A stretch of 64,000 nt of DNA from Rikenellaceae bacterium (GCA_020860245.1 JAJBUQ010000008.1:84919-148918); one strand, 5' to 3'; shown: positions 8,219-17,454, numbered from the stretch's first letter. Made by a program: numbers and translations. The notes: generated from the letters alone by a model not told the origin.

Positions 8219-9682
8219 TTATTTCTTGTTATAATTCCACTCTAACCTGTCCTTAGTACGGAACGGAACAGCAGGCAGACCTTCACTATTTATGAGATTC
8301 GGCATAGCTGCCTCGCTCCATGCGAATCGAGCGGCAACCGGAGTCGCGACTTTGCCGTTAGATAAAACTACTTTATCTCCATCGATAACCGCATCGGCGC
8401 TATAATAAACTCCGTCCTCCCCGGCTATTTCGAACCAGTCGGGCGATTCTCCGTCGAGCGTAAATAACCCCTGGGCCGTATGATCGAATTCGATTACCAT
8501 TTTATTTGCCGACACGAAAGAATTTTGGAATACGGGACCGCTGTAAATTACATCGGTTTTACCATAGTCCTTCGCAAGGGCAAGACATGCGAATCTCTCG
8601 CCAACTATCCATTTATAAGGGGGATGAATATCTCTCGGTTCGTCCACTAAATCTGTCGTAACAATCATTCCCGTATTAGGTATACCTTGTGCAAGCGTCT
8701 GAGCTTTCCAGAATACGGGAAGAGTATAGATGTCGGGCTGAACCTTGTATTTTCTGTTGTGTTGAGAATAGGTATGCGGGGCTATCTGGGCATAATAGAA
8801 TGACATATCATTATTTTCATCACCCCATAGAGCACGCCAGCTATCCACCAACACCTTCATTTTGTTGGTATATCTCAAGGTATCGCCCTGAATGAGGTTC
8901 TGTTCCCCCTGATACCATAAAAATCCCTTTAATGTATACGGAACGAGCGGGCGCACCATTTTATCGAAGCGCTGTCCAACGGTTTGATCGTCCAGTTTGC
9001 CGCGGATAATTTCTTCTGCAAAATAGGAGTCGGCATAACCCTCCATAGGAGTCCATTGCTCGATTGGAGTTCCTCCCCACGAAGTGGAGATAATACCGAC
9101 CGGAATATTAAGCTCTTCGAATAATTTCTTAGCGAAGAAGTAAGCGAGTGCAGATACAGGTGCTATGGATAAGGTATCGGCCATTCTCCATCCGTCCGTA
9201 GGCAGGGTGTCCGATCTGATATCCTTTTTTACGTACAATACCCTTATATTCGGATTGTCTGTCTTAGTGTACTCTTTATAAAGATATTCGGGGTCTCCCT
9301 TCTTCGGTCTGAGGTATCTCGGATGTTCGTTCATCGAATACTCCATGTTGGATTGTCCGGACGCAAGCCATACTTCACCAACCTGAATATTGTTGATTAT
9401 TATGCTATTATTCGGACCCTCTATACGCATCGTCTGTAAATCGAAACTGGCCTCCATAGGTTCCAGTGTGACGATCCAGCTGCCTGACTCGTCCGTGACG
9501 GACGAGTAATTTTTCCCTGCGAAGCTGACCTCGACCATTTCTCCCGGATCGCCTGTACCCCAGATTTTCACCGGTTTACCGCGTTGAAGGATCATATTAT
9601 CGGTTATCGGCTTTGCCGGAATTATCTCCGCAAATACCGCAAAGGGTAAAACTAACAATAAAGATAACAACAGTTTTTTCAT
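8219..9682 (-). CDS. Secreted sialate O-acetylesterase-like SGNH hydrolase
   Basis: 487 residues with a clear Sec signal (MKKLLLSLLLVLPFAVFA). A beta-sandwich module at about 20-100 (MILQRGKPVKIWG) precedes an SGNH domain with the nucleophile motif ASGQSNMEYS near residue 110, SWGGTPIEQW near 200 and a His region DIHPPYKW near 355. Domain order matches sialate O-acetylesterases (SASA family), which remove acetyl groups from sialic acids or plant and host glycans. Its exact substrate cannot be read. It is a secreted enzyme inside a housekeeping operon, 5 nt after recJ and 7 nt before purB. Confidence 0.88.
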   Translation of the reverse strand: MKKLLLSLLLVLPFAVFAEIIPAKPITDNMILQRGKPVKIWGTGDPGEMVEVSFAGKNYSSVTDESGSWIVTLEPMEASFDLQTMRIEGPNNSIIINNIQVGEVWLASGQSNMEYSMNEHPRYLRPKKGDPEYLYKEYTKTDNPNIRVLYVKKDIRSDTLPTDGWRMADTLSIAPVSALAYFFAKKLFEELNIPVGIISTSWGGTPIEQWTPMEGYADSYFAEEIIRGKLDDQTVGQRFDKMVRPLVPYTLKGFLWYQGEQNLIQGDTLRYTNKMKVLVDSWRALWGDENNDMSFYYAQIAPHTYSQHNRKYKVQPDIYTLPVFWKAQTLAQGIPNTGMIVTTDLVDEPRDIHPPYKWIVGERFACLALAKDYGKTDVIYSGPVFQNSFVSANKMVIEFDHTAQGLFTLDGESPDWFEIAGEDGVYYSADAVIDGDKVVLSNGKVATPVAARFAWSEAAMPNLINSEGLPAVPFRTKDRLEWNYNKK

Positions 9683-9687
9683 CAGAA

Positions 9688-11439
9688 CTACTTTATTACG
9701 GGTTTAATATCTTTTATCCTCAATTGAGGAGTAACCACTCCACGGTAATGATTCTCTACCACGCAGTAGCATACATCGACAGCACCCCCTGAACGTACAT
9801 GTTCGAAGTGCTGAGGCTGCCCGAAGGCAATGGTAGATATCGAGGTGTTGGGCTTCTCGCCTTGAATAAGTTCCATTTTAAGATGTTCCTGCTCGTTGCC
9901 CACAAGGCGTGCGTCTCCGCTGTTGCTCGTATTCGTGGTCATAAATACCGGAGCCGGATTACCGGGACCGAACGGATGGAATTTACACAAAGTGGTACGG
10001 AATGCGGTATTTATATCGCTGAAGAGCAGCATTGAATCTATATCGACCTGAGGTATGAGCTTCTCCGGATCGATGTTCTCCTCCACGTATTTATGGAATC
10101 TCTCCTTAAACTTCTCCACATTCTCAGGCTTCATCGTAAGACCGGCAGCATAAGTATGCCCTCCGAAGTTCTCCAACAAGTCCGCACAAGATTCCACTGC
10201 CTGATAGAGATCGAAACCGGGAACACTCCTCGCTGAACCTGTAACGAGTCCGTTAGACATGGTAAGCACCACAGTAGGTCGGTAGTAGGTCTCGATAAGT
10301 CTCGACGCAACGATTCCTACGACACCTTTCATCCAGTTCGGATTATATATCACCGTACTTTTAAGACGCTTAAGTTCCGGATTATTTTCGATAAACTCAT
10401 GAGCTTCCTGAGTAATACTGCGGTCGATACTCTTTCTTTCATTATTACTTGTATCTATGGCATCCCCGTATACTCCGGCACGCTCTTCGGTAGTGGCGAT
10501 AAGAAGCCTGACAGCGGTATGTCCTCCGGACCGTGAATCGTCCTCCACCTCCATTCTTCCGGCTGCGTTTATGCGGGGACCTATCTTGAACACGATATCG
10601 TCGATCGTGATATTATGCTTATCCAGACCGCAAATCTTGATAATCGATTTAAGCCCTTTGCTGGGCTTGTGGTTTATCCGTTTAAGACCGTAATGGGCGA
10701 GAATTCTGTTCTCTCCCGTAAGCGGAACAATATCCGCGGCAATACTGACGACAACCATGTCCAGGAAGCACTCGACTTCGGAAAAAGGTATTTTTTTGTA
10801 CAGACAATACGCCTGCGCCATTTTAAATCCCACTCCGCAGCCTGACAACTCCTTGAACGGATACCGGCAGTCCGAACGCTTAGCATCCAGCACGGCTACC
10901 GCATCGGGAATCTCGTCTCCGGGCAAGTGGTGGTCGCAGATGATGAAATCAATACCCTTTTTTTTGGCGTACTCGACCTTCTCAACGGATTTTATTCCGC
11001 AGTCGAGGGCGATAATAAGTTTAACTCCGTTCTCTCCGGCATAATCGATACCCTTGACAGAGATGCCGTATCCTTCGTTATACCTGTCCGGTATGTAGAA
11101 GTACAGTTCTCTGTGCCCTATTCGGGCAAGGAACGAATACACCAAAGCGACAGCAGTGGTCCCGTCCACATCGTAATCCCCGTAGATCATAATTTTCTGA
11201 TTCTGTTCCAAAGCTGTCTCGATACGCTTGACAGCCTTGTCCATATCCTTCATCAGAAACGGATCGTGAAGATTTTCGAGCTTAGGGTTAAAGAACCTGT
11301 GCGCCTCTTCTTTAGTCTCTATGCCGCGCTGAACAAGTAGGTTGGCCAGAACAGCAGGTATGCCCATCTCGGCAGAGAGTTTCTCGACCTTAGCAGGATC
11401 GCCCTGTTCCTTCAGAACCCATCTTTTTTCTGCATGCAT
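9688..11439 (-). CDS. recJ: Single-stranded-DNA-specific exonuclease RecJ
   Basis: 5'-3' ssDNA exonuclease of recombination and mismatch repair. The 583-residue protein has the DHH motifs in order: YGDYDVDGTTA near residue 105, ALDCGIKS, CDHHLPG near 170, then GPRINAAGRM. The DHHA1 motif is GGHTYAAGLT near 420, and a C-terminal OB-type region follows. All metal-binding residues are visible. It sits 9 nt after lipB and 5 nt before the esterase. Confidence 0.96.
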   Translation of the reverse strand: MHAEKRWVLKEQGDPAKVEKLSAEMGIPAVLANLLVQRGIETKEEAHRFFNPKLENLHDPFLMKDMDKAVKRIETALEQNQKIMIYGDYDVDGTTAVALVYSFLARIGHRELYFYIPDRYNEGYGISVKGIDYAGENGVKLIIALDCGIKSVEKVEYAKKKGIDFIICDHHLPGDEIPDAVAVLDAKRSDCRYPFKELSGCGVGFKMAQAYCLYKKIPFSEVECFLDMVVVSIAADIVPLTGENRILAHYGLKRINHKPSKGLKSIIKICGLDKHNITIDDIVFKIGPRINAAGRMEVEDDSRSGGHTAVRLLIATTEERAGVYGDAIDTSNNERKSIDRSITQEAHEFIENNPELKRLKSTVIYNPNWMKGVVGIVASRLIETYYRPTVVLTMSNGLVTGSARSVPGFDLYQAVESCADLLENFGGHTYAAGLTMKPENVEKFKERFHKYVEENIDPEKLIPQVDIDSMLLFSDINTAFRTTLCKFHPFGPGNPAPVFMTTNTSNSGDARLVGNEQEHLKMELIQGEKPNTSISTIAFGQPQHFEHVRSGGAVDVCYCVVENHYRGVVTPQLRIKDIKPVIK

Positions 11440-11448
11440 GACTTTTAT

Positions 11449-12108
11449 TTATTTTATTTTACATTTAAAAACATCGCTAAAATGGCCGGCATACCGTTTT
11501 TTTACCTGGGCCATATCCGCCTCGCGCCCTATTTCCTTCCGGATAGACGTCACCCCTTTGTCCACAAATCCGCAGGGATTTATGTAGGAAAAATATTTAA
11601 GATCCGTATTGACGTTCAACGCAAATCCGTGCATCGTTACGAATCTCGACGCCTTAACGCCTATCGCGCAAATCTTTCGAGCATTTGCAGTATCCGGTTC
11701 GATCCATACTCCGGTAGCGCCTTCTAATCTCCGTCCCGTTATGCCATAATCCGCAACGGTACGGATTACCGTCTCTTCCAGCTTGTTTATATAATCCTTA
11801 AGCCCGGTTCCGAAATTATTCAGGTTTAATATCGGATAGCCTACCAGCTGTCCGTAACCGTGGTAAGTAATATCTCCCCCACGATCCGTTTTAAAATATG
11901 TAGCTCCTACCGAGTGTAAAAAATCTTCGTTTACGAGCAGATTATTCATATCGCCGCTTTTACCCAAAGTATAGACGTGCGGATGTTCGCAGAGCATAAG
12001 ATAGTTAAACTCCCCACCGTCCTGAATACGCGCGAAAAGTTTTTTCTGTCCCTCCCACGCCTCGCGATAGTCAACAGTCCCTTGATCTATGAGCAAAACG
12101 TCCCTCAT
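11449..12108 (-). CDS. lipB: Octanoyl-[acyl-carrier-protein]:protein N-octanoyltransferase
   Basis: Moves octanoyl from ACP to lipoyl domains. The 219-residue protein shows RGGDITYHGYGQLVGYP and the acyl-enzyme pair: Lys in KICAIGVKASR and Cys in INPCGF. Its ATG overlaps the lipA stop by 4 nt, so the lipoate synthesis pair is co-translated, LipB supplying the octanoyl chain that LipA sulfurates. Confidence 0.96.
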   Translation of the reverse strand: MRDVLLIDQGTVDYREAWEGQKKLFARIQDGGEFNYLMLCEHPHVYTLGKSGDMNNLLVNEDFLHSVGATYFKTDRGGDITYHGYGQLVGYPILNLNNFGTGLKDYINKLEETVIRTVADYGITGRRLEGATGVWIEPDTANARKICAIGVKASRFVTMHGFALNVNTDLKYFSYINPCGFVDKGVTSIRKEIGREADMAQVKKRYAGHFSDVFKCKIK

Positions 12109-12986
12109 CGGTTGGATATTTTAAATTTGGAAGCGGCACGGTCGGCCAGATAGGACGAACGCACCAATGGAGAACTTTCCACATGGGCCAATCCACGTTT
12201 CAAAGCTTCCTGTTTATAGTATTCGAATTTTTCCGGTTCCACATATCTTTCGACGGGCAAATGTCTTTTCGTAGGTTGCAGGTATTGTCCTATCGTAAGG
12301 ATACTGCATCCTGCCTCCGCAAGATCGTCGACCGTTTGCAGAATTTCTTCGTCGGTTTCTCCCAAACCAGCCATGATTCCGCTTTTGGCGGTAAATCCCG
12401 AAGAAGAAATATGTTTCAAAACATCGAGACTTGTTTTATAATCGGCTTTGCTGCGAGCAAGAGGCGTAAGTCTTCGTACCGTTTCGATGTTATGTCCTAT
12501 AACGTCCGGGGTAGATGCCATAACGACATCCAACAACGGTTTATTACCATCGAAGTCGGGAATTAAAATTTCTATCTGTGTATCTGGATTTTCTTTTCGG
12601 ACGGATCTTACGACTTCTGCCCAGTGTCCTGCGCCTTTATCGGCGAGATCGTCTCTGTCTACGGATGTAAGCACACAGTATTTCAGCTCTATTATTTTAA
12701 CGGAGCGGGCTATCTTTGCAGGTTCATGCGGGTCCGACGGCAACGGTTTACCGGTTTTGGTGGCGCAAAATTTACAAGCACGGGTGCAGATATCCCCTAA
12801 TATCATGAAGGTGGCCGTCCTGCGGCTCCAGCATTCTGCCTGATTAGGACATTTACCGCTGCTGCAAATCGTATGGAGGGAATTGTCCCTGACGATCTTA
12901 GCCACCTCGGCGAATCCTTGTCCTTCGTGTAGTCGTATTTTAAGCCAATCCGGTTTCCTGTTTACCTCACCATAAATTTTAGGCAT
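12105..12986 (-). CDS. lipA: Lipoyl synthase
   Basis: Radical SAM enzyme that inserts two sulfurs into protein-bound octanoate. The 293-residue protein has the auxiliary 4Fe-4S motif (CSSGKCPNQAECW, near 41-53), the radical SAM CTRACKFC near 67-74, and the C-terminal RSSY serine that ligates the auxiliary cluster. It heads the lipA-lipB-recJ-esterase-purB operon and has a -7 box just upstream. Confidence 0.97.
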   Translation of the reverse strand: MPKIYGEVNRKPDWLKIRLHEGQGFAEVAKIVRDNSLHTICSSGKCPNQAECWSRRTATFMILGDICTRACKFCATKTGKPLPSDPHEPAKIARSVKIIELKYCVLTSVDRDDLADKGAGHWAEVVRSVRKENPDTQIEILIPDFDGNKPLLDVVMASTPDVIGHNIETVRRLTPLARSKADYKTSLDVLKHISSSGFTAKSGIMAGLGETDEEILQTVDDLAEAGCSILTIGQYLQPTKRHLPVERYVEPEKFEYYKQEALKRGLAHVESSPLVRSSYLADRAASKFKISNR

Positions 12987-13014
12987 TTATGTTTTTATTA
13001 CTTTTCAATTGTTA

Positions 13015-13022
13015 CAAAGGTA
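13015..13022 (-). promoter_or_regulatory. Promoter -7 box of the lipA operon
   Basis: TACCTTTG on the minus strand, 28 nt before the lipA ATG, fits TAnnTTTG. No -33 element was recognised. Confidence 0.55.
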
Positions 13023-13061
13023 ATAAAAAATGGCAGTTTTCCTAAAATATAAACATGAAAC

Positions 13062-13092
13062 GAAAAAATAAGGGCACCCTTTATTGGCGCCC
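13062..13092 (-). terminator. Intrinsic terminator of xer-hpf
   Basis: On the minus strand GGGCGCC pairs with GGTGCCC (one G-U) around a 7-nt loop, followed by TTATTTTTT. It separates hpf from the lipA promoter. Confidence 0.8.
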
Positions 13093-13115
13093 ATTCCGAT
13101 AATGCTTAAGTATGT

Positions 13116-13409
13116 TTATTTATTCTTATTTTTGTGTTTCTCTATCTGTTTACGGATAGCATCGACTCCGAGATCGGTGGACTCTTCGAACGTTTTACTT
13201 CTGCGCTCCGCGACAAGATCCTCTCCTTTCACAAGAACTTTTATCGTAACTACCTTATTTCCGTTCTCTACGTCTTTATCGAGTTTAAGGAATACTTCAG
13301 CAGCAACGATCTCATCCGAATATCTTGATAATTTGTTTACTTTTTCTTCTACAAAATCGATCAGCTTTTTGTCCGCATCGAATTTTACGGATTGAATTTT
13401 AATGTCCAT
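13116..13409 (-). CDS. hpf: Short-form ribosome hibernation promoting factor
   Basis: Binds the decoding region of the 30S subunit in resting cells. The 97-residue protein has the beta-alpha-beta-beta-beta-alpha profile of HPF/RaiA, starting MDIKIQSVKF, with the basic C-terminal helix IRKQIEKHKNKNK and no C-terminal dimerisation domain. AGGAGG (13417-13422) lies 7 nt before the ATG and overlaps the xer stop, a rare strong Shine-Dalgarno for this phylum. It follows xer in one transcript and is closed by a terminator. Confidence 0.93.
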   Translation of the reverse strand: MDIKIQSVKFDADKKLIDFVEEKVNKLSRYSDEIVAAEVFLKLDKDVENGNKVVTIKVLVKGEDLVAERRSKTFEESTDLGVDAIRKQIEKHKNKNK

Positions 13410-13416
13410 AAAAAAT

Positions 13417-13422
13417 CCTCCT
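13417..13422 (-). promoter_or_regulatory. Strong Shine-Dalgarno of hpf
   Basis: AGGAGG with 7-nt spacing to ATG. Most starts in this window have no such element, so it decides the start and may reflect special control. Confidence 0.8.
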
Positions 13423-14326
13423 ACATCTTTTTGGCCCTTGGATGGGCTGAATTATACACTTCTTTTATATGTTCTATCGTGTTATGCGTATATATCTGAG
13501 TAGACATCAGGCTGGAGTGTCCCAGCAGTTCCTGTATGGTCTTTATATCCGCTCCGTTGTTTAGCATGTGGGTAGCGAACGTATGCCTCAAAACATGCGG
13601 GCTTTTTTTCCCCTGAACGCCTGACATTCCGAGCACCTGCGTCACTTTTCTATACACATAACTCCGACTTATCCTCTCTCCTTTCGCAGTTAAAAATAAG
13701 AATTTTTTATCATTTTTACAAGGAAGCATCTCATTTCTCAATGAAATATAATTCTGCATTTTTTTTATGACCCCGGCCACCAACGGAACGATCCTCTGCT
13801 TGCCGCCCTTACCGGTGACGCGAAGTTCCCCCCCATAGAGATCGTAATCGTTGTCAGTAATATCTAACAGTTCTGCAATCCTTATGCCCGTCGAATAAAA
13901 TAGCAATATAATTAGGGAATCGCGCTCCTTTTCGAAGTCTCCTGTATATGAGATTATCTCGTCCACGATATTTTTCATTCTCCCTTCATCCACAAAGACA
14001 GGAAGCCGTCCGGCGGTTTTCATCGAAGACACTTTATTAAACGGCAGGTTTTCAACGACACCGCACCTTCTGAGGTAGTCGAAATAAGCCCTGAGGGAGG
14101 ATAATTTACGGTTCACCGAGCGTGGATTGGCCCCTTGTTCCGAGAGACTCATGATCCAGCTTCTTACATCGGTGTGACGCACTTCGGAAGGATCGAATTC
14201 GTCGCGTCCGTAAAATTCGACAAACTGTTCGATGTCGCGTCCGTACGCTTTAGCCGTATTTTCGGAATATGCCTTCTCCGCACGAAGGTAAGTAAGGAAT
14301 TTCTTTATAGCTTCCGTGTACTCCAT
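13421..14326 (-). CDS. Tyrosine recombinase XerC/XerD family
   Basis: Likely resolves chromosome dimers at dif. The 301-residue protein has the N-terminal SAM-like core-binding domain (1-95) and the catalytic domain with all active residues: Arg in STGIRIAEL, Lys in VTGKGGKQR, HVLRHTFATH, and LGHSS followed by IYTH with the nucleophile Tyr. The complete set and a housekeeping context (rpsU upstream, hpf downstream) argue for a Xer protein rather than a phage integrase. XerC and XerD cannot be told apart from the sequence alone. Confidence 0.92.
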   Translation of the reverse strand: MEYTEAIKKFLTYLRAEKAYSENTAKAYGRDIEQFVEFYGRDEFDPSEVRHTDVRSWIMSLSEQGANPRSVNRKLSSLRAYFDYLRRCGVVENLPFNKVSSMKTAGRLPVFVDEGRMKNIVDEIISYTGDFEKERDSLIILLFYSTGIRIAELLDITDNDYDLYGGELRVTGKGGKQRIVPLVAGVIKKMQNYISLRNEMLPCKNDKKFLFLTAKGERISRSYVYRKVTQVLGMSGVQGKKSPHVLRHTFATHMLNNGADIKTIQELLGHSSLMSTQIYTHNTIEHIKEVYNSAHPRAKKM

Positions 14327-14393
14327 TTCACGCCCGACCGATAATTCATATTATTTTCCGAAAATTAGTAAATTTTCCCGGTAATACAATAAA

Positions 14394-14425
14394 AAAATAA
14401 GCCATACGTCCGCATGGCTTATTTT
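14394..14425 (-). terminator. Intrinsic terminator of rpsU
   Basis: A 12-bp perfect stem (AAAATAAGCCAT / ATGGCTTATTTT) with an 8-nt loop; it ends in a T-run on the minus strand. Confidence 0.88.
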
Positions 14426-14441
14426 AAATTGTTATATATAT

Positions 14442-14636
14442 CTACTGCTCTTCGTCGCGGCGCATACCTTCCACATAGATCGCATGAAGTTTTTTCACAC
14501 GGTTAGTTACAGATGGTTTTGTAAAATGCTGTCTGCGGCGAAGTTCTTTAAGAACTCCTGTTCTTTCGTATTTTCTTTTAAATTTTTTAAGGGCTTTTTC
14601 TATATTTTCACCCTCTTTTATCGGCATTATTATCAT
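14442..14636 (-). CDS. rpsU: 30S ribosomal protein S21
   Basis: 64 residues, basic, with IKEGENIEKALKKFKRKYE and KPSVTNRVKK typical of Bacteroidota S21. In this phylum bS21 helps occlude the anti-Shine-Dalgarno of 16S rRNA. Starts at 14636 (MIIMPIKEGE) or three codons later at MPIKEGE; the former matches related proteins better. No Shine-Dalgarno is visible upstream, unlike reports for rpsU of some Flavobacteria. Confidence 0.94.
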   Translation of the reverse strand: MIIMPIKEGENIEKALKKFKRKYERTGVLKELRRRQHFTKPSVTNRVKKLHAIYVEGMRRDEEQ

Positions 14637-14694
14637 TGCAATAAAATTTTACGGTAATTAAAAAATGATGAACAGAACAAATTCCATACAGAAA

Positions 14695-15561
14695 TTATTG
14701 TCCTTCGGTTCTGAAAACGATGTACGGAGCGATCTTCTCCGCCTCGTCCGGTAATAATATGTCGTTGTCCGTTAATTCCTTAAGTAGCTCCCAACCTCCT
14801 TTTATATTTCTGCTCCCCACTATCCTTTCAGCCATACTTCTGGTGATATAAGGATGCGACCTGAGCTGGTTTGCGGGTGCAAAGTTAATATCAATTTTTT
14901 GAATTTTATCCAAATCGATAAAAAATTGTTCACTTATCGACTTAAAGTTATCCTCATCTATCCCTTTAACCTCCAATAACTGCTCTTTGAATACGAACCC
15001 TCCGAGTTTTTCACGGTAAGTAATTATCCTTCGGGAGAGTACTTTTCCGATACCATATATCCGTTGAAGTTCATCGGCATCGGCACCGTTTATATCCACA
15101 GGAACGAATTCGTCCGGCGAATTTTCCGTATCAGTGTTCCTAACAATTGCCCTGTCTTCGATAACCATATACGGAATAAGTTTTTCAAGCATATATTCGG
15201 ATACTATAAAACTCTTACCGAAATCTTCAGGTTTGCGGAATACAGCACCGGATTTACGGTAATTATCGATAGCGTCTGCCTGCTTCTCCGTGAATCCCAA
15301 CTTCCGAAGATTTTCGACGGTTACCGTATTCGGGTCGAAATAAAAGAGGCTGTCCGCAATTAACCGTGTGTCCGGGATAATGGTATTTGGCAGCTCTATG
15401 TATAAAGGATTTATTTTTATGTTTTTGTTATTTTGGTATTCCATAAAAGAGAGGATTCCGAGGAGAATTACCGAGATAGCTATTATTGCCCTGCTTTCCC
15501 TTTTATCGTAGGATAACATAACGGAGAAGACCTCTTCGAGGAATTTGCGGAATTCGTTCAT
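14695..15561 (-). CDS. Membrane-anchored helix-hairpin-helix (ComEA-like) protein
   Basis: 288 residues from the ATG at 15561, chosen because it follows the preceding stop by 2 nt. One N-terminal membrane helix (around residues 29-46, IIAISVILLGILSFMEY) is followed by a periplasmic part with repeated HhH motifs: LRKLGFTEKQADAIDNYR near 95, LQRIYGIGKVLSRRIITYR near 165, and a third near 230-285 (SMAERIVGSRN). HhH pairs bind DNA backbone non-specifically, and ComEA uses them in DNA uptake. The role here is unproven. It is the last gene of a three-gene operon. Confidence 0.82.
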   Translation of the reverse strand: MNEFRKFLEEVFSVMLSYDKRESRAIIAISVILLGILSFMEYQNNKNIKINPLYIELPNTIIPDTRLIADSLFYFDPNTVTVENLRKLGFTEKQADAIDNYRKSGAVFRKPEDFGKSFIVSEYMLEKLIPYMVIEDRAIVRNTDTENSPDEFVPVDINGADADELQRIYGIGKVLSRRIITYREKLGGFVFKEQLLEVKGIDEDNFKSISEQFFIDLDKIQKIDINFAPANQLRSHPYITRSMAERIVGSRNIKGGWELLKELTDNDILLPDEAEKIAPYIVFRTEGQ

Positions 15562-15563
15562 CG

Positions 15564-16559
15564 CTATTCCGCGATCATTAGGTTGCACCCTCTTATATCG
15601 CTGTGGTCTATCCGGCCTGCGACAGTAAAACTTCCATCCTCGTGTAGTATTCCCAGATCTTCAGTCTGGATAAAAGAACAGGAATAGATATTGGCAAGAT
15701 CGATAATATTGATCCCTCCCTTCCCTCCGGAGTACCGTACGTCCAGCGGATCGTAAATATCACGCACCGCAATTCTCATCCACGGCGGGCAACGGAAGAG
15801 ACCGTCTCCGTCGGAATATGCCTGTGAAAGAAGCTCTGTCATTCCGTATTCGGAGTGGATCCTATCGACTCCGAGTCCATTGCTCAATATGTCATGGAGT
15901 TCTTTGCGCGTTATTTCCTCTCTTCGGCCCTTCATCCCTCCGGTCTCCATTACGGTAAGATTCGGTATATCCAGCGTGTAATTCTCCGCAAGATCCCACA
16001 AGGCATAGCTCACTCCGAGAAGAAGAATTCTTTTTCCGTCACGGGAAGCCTTCTCCATGTTCAGTATAAGTTCGTCGTAATTATTAAGATAGAATCCTCC
16101 ACCGTTGTTACCGGCTTTAATAAGTTCCTCTGCCATAAGCACGAGGGAAGACCCCTGACGTTCCAGATAACTCGGAAGGAGCGCGAAGATCACATAACCA
16201 TGAGGAGATCCGTAAAAATATTCGAATCCTCGCATGAAGGATTCGATATATATGGATAAATCGGCGACCTCATGTCGGCTGGATACCGAACCGGTGGTTC
16301 CGCTGCTGGTAAATACCGCCTCCGGTTCCTCGTTGCAGACATACACACGTCTCGATTTAAAAAATTCTATCGGTAAGTAAGGGATTCCCGCAAGTGAATC
16401 GACATTCTCCGGATCGAGATCCAAATATTTTAAAAATTCGGCATAAGGCGGACAGTTTTCTGCCTGAAACCGAAATACTTCCACTGCGCATCGTTCGAAT
16501 TCCGCGCGGGAATCTATATCAAATATTTTCCCAGGTATAGACTTGATTCCGTGAGACAT
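15564..16559 (-). CDS. LuxE-like acyl-protein synthetase / ANL-superfamily ligase
   Basis: 331 residues. The adenylate-forming superfamily P-loop reads FTSSGTTGSVSSRH near residue 85, and the A5-like motif SEYGMTELLSQAY lies near 240. The short length and the missing large C-terminal domain match the LuxE / PaaK-like group, which activates a fatty acid and transfers it to a protein or carrier. Its partner is not visible: no luxC/luxD or ACP gene is nearby. It lies 13 nt after the coiled-coil gene and 2 nt before the HhH gene. Confidence 0.8.
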   Translation of the reverse strand: MSHGIKSIPGKIFDIDSRAEFERCAVEVFRFQAENCPPYAEFLKYLDLDPENVDSLAGIPYLPIEFFKSRRVYVCNEEPEAVFTSSGTTGSVSSRHEVADLSIYIESFMRGFEYFYGSPHGYVIFALLPSYLERQGSSLVLMAEELIKAGNNGGGFYLNNYDELILNMEKASRDGKRILLLGVSYALWDLAENYTLDIPNLTVMETGGMKGRREEITRKELHDILSNGLGVDRIHSEYGMTELLSQAYSDGDGLFRCPPWMRIAVRDIYDPLDVRYSGGKGGINIIDLANIYSCSFIQTEDLGILHEDGSFTVAGRIDHSDIRGCNLMIAE

Positions 16560-16572
16560 CGAAGAAAGATGA

Positions 16573-17454
16573 CTATTTCAATATTATCTCGTTGGTGCCT
16601 ATCAACTTACCGTCCATGTAAACCGACACGGAGTATTTACCTCCCGTAATTCCTCCGCCGTTATAGTATATGTTCACTCCGAGATCTTCATTCTGGTAAT
16701 CTATCGATCGGGATGCGGAGTACGCAAGTCTTTCGCCCTCAAAATCGAATACATTATCCGAAGAATTAGCGAGAAGATATCCGTCCGGACCTATTATACG
16801 AACGTATACGGTTCTGTCGCCAGGAGTGGCAAGCTCGTTCGCGGTAAGAACAAAATCGGTTCTCAATCTTGCTGCACGGTTCGCACGCGTTACTTCTTTA
16901 TCGTTATTGTTGAGCGCAAGAAGCGCAATATTTCTTGCAAGTATAACGGAGCCCTGCTGTACTTTAACATCGAGTTCTTTAGCCCTCTCCTCGGCCATGG
17001 AAGCCCTGAGTTTCAATTCGTTTTCGTTACGGCGGTAGGTGAGATTCTCCTGAATAAGGGTTTGGTTGAGCGTATTGAGCGAGTCTATCTGACGGACATA
17101 GTTCTGCATAATAGTCCTTAGGGTGCCCAATTCTTTTTCGTACTGATTGATCTTGGCGTAACTCAGAGAACGCTCCTGCTGCAGTTTCTGTAAAATAGAA
17201 TCGGCCCTCTGCCTCTCTATCAAAAGGTTGGCGCTAATAGTATCGTTCTCGGTTTTGAGGCTGTCGAAGTCCGTCATAATGCCGGTAAGCCTGTTCACAA
17301 GAGTATCCCTCTGCACCATTAATTCCTGCCGGTCGCCTTTAAGTTCCTTAACCTGAGTAAAGTATAAGTATGTGAGTGCTGCCAGAATAACGGCAAGTAT
17401 AATAACGATTATCTTATATCCTTTTATCGAGTTATCAGATTGATATTCTGTCAT
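16573..17454 (-). CDS. Membrane-anchored coiled-coil protein, unknown function
   Basis: Not recognised by name. 293 residues: a short cytoplasmic N-terminus, one membrane helix (about 14-32), then a long coiled coil (about 33-165, rich in L/E/Q/R heptads) and a C-terminal beta domain (about 190-293, with DRTVYVRIIGPDGYLLANS and YSVSVYMDGKLIGTNEI) of Ig-like appearance. It could be a cell-envelope structural or sensing protein. It heads an operon with the LuxE-like and HhH genes and has a good promoter match. Confidence 0.78.
   Translation of the reverse strand: MTEYQSDNSIKGYKIIVIILAVILAALTYLYFTQVKELKGDRQELMVQRDTLVNRLTGIMTDFDSLKTENDTISANLLIERQRADSILQKLQQERSLSYAKINQYEKELGTLRTIMQNYVRQIDSLNTLNQTLIQENLTYRRNENELKLRASMAEERAKELDVKVQQGSVILARNIALLALNNNDKEVTRANRAARLRTDFVLTANELATPGDRTVYVRIIGPDGYLLANSSDNVFDFEGERLAYSASRSIDYQNEDLGVNIYYNGGGITGGKYSVSVYMDGKLIGTNEIILK

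Noticed and set aside
13421-14326. Xer-like gene as part of a prophage or integron
   Set aside because: No attachment repeats, no mobile neighbours, ribosome-related context; a housekeeping Xer protein is simpler.
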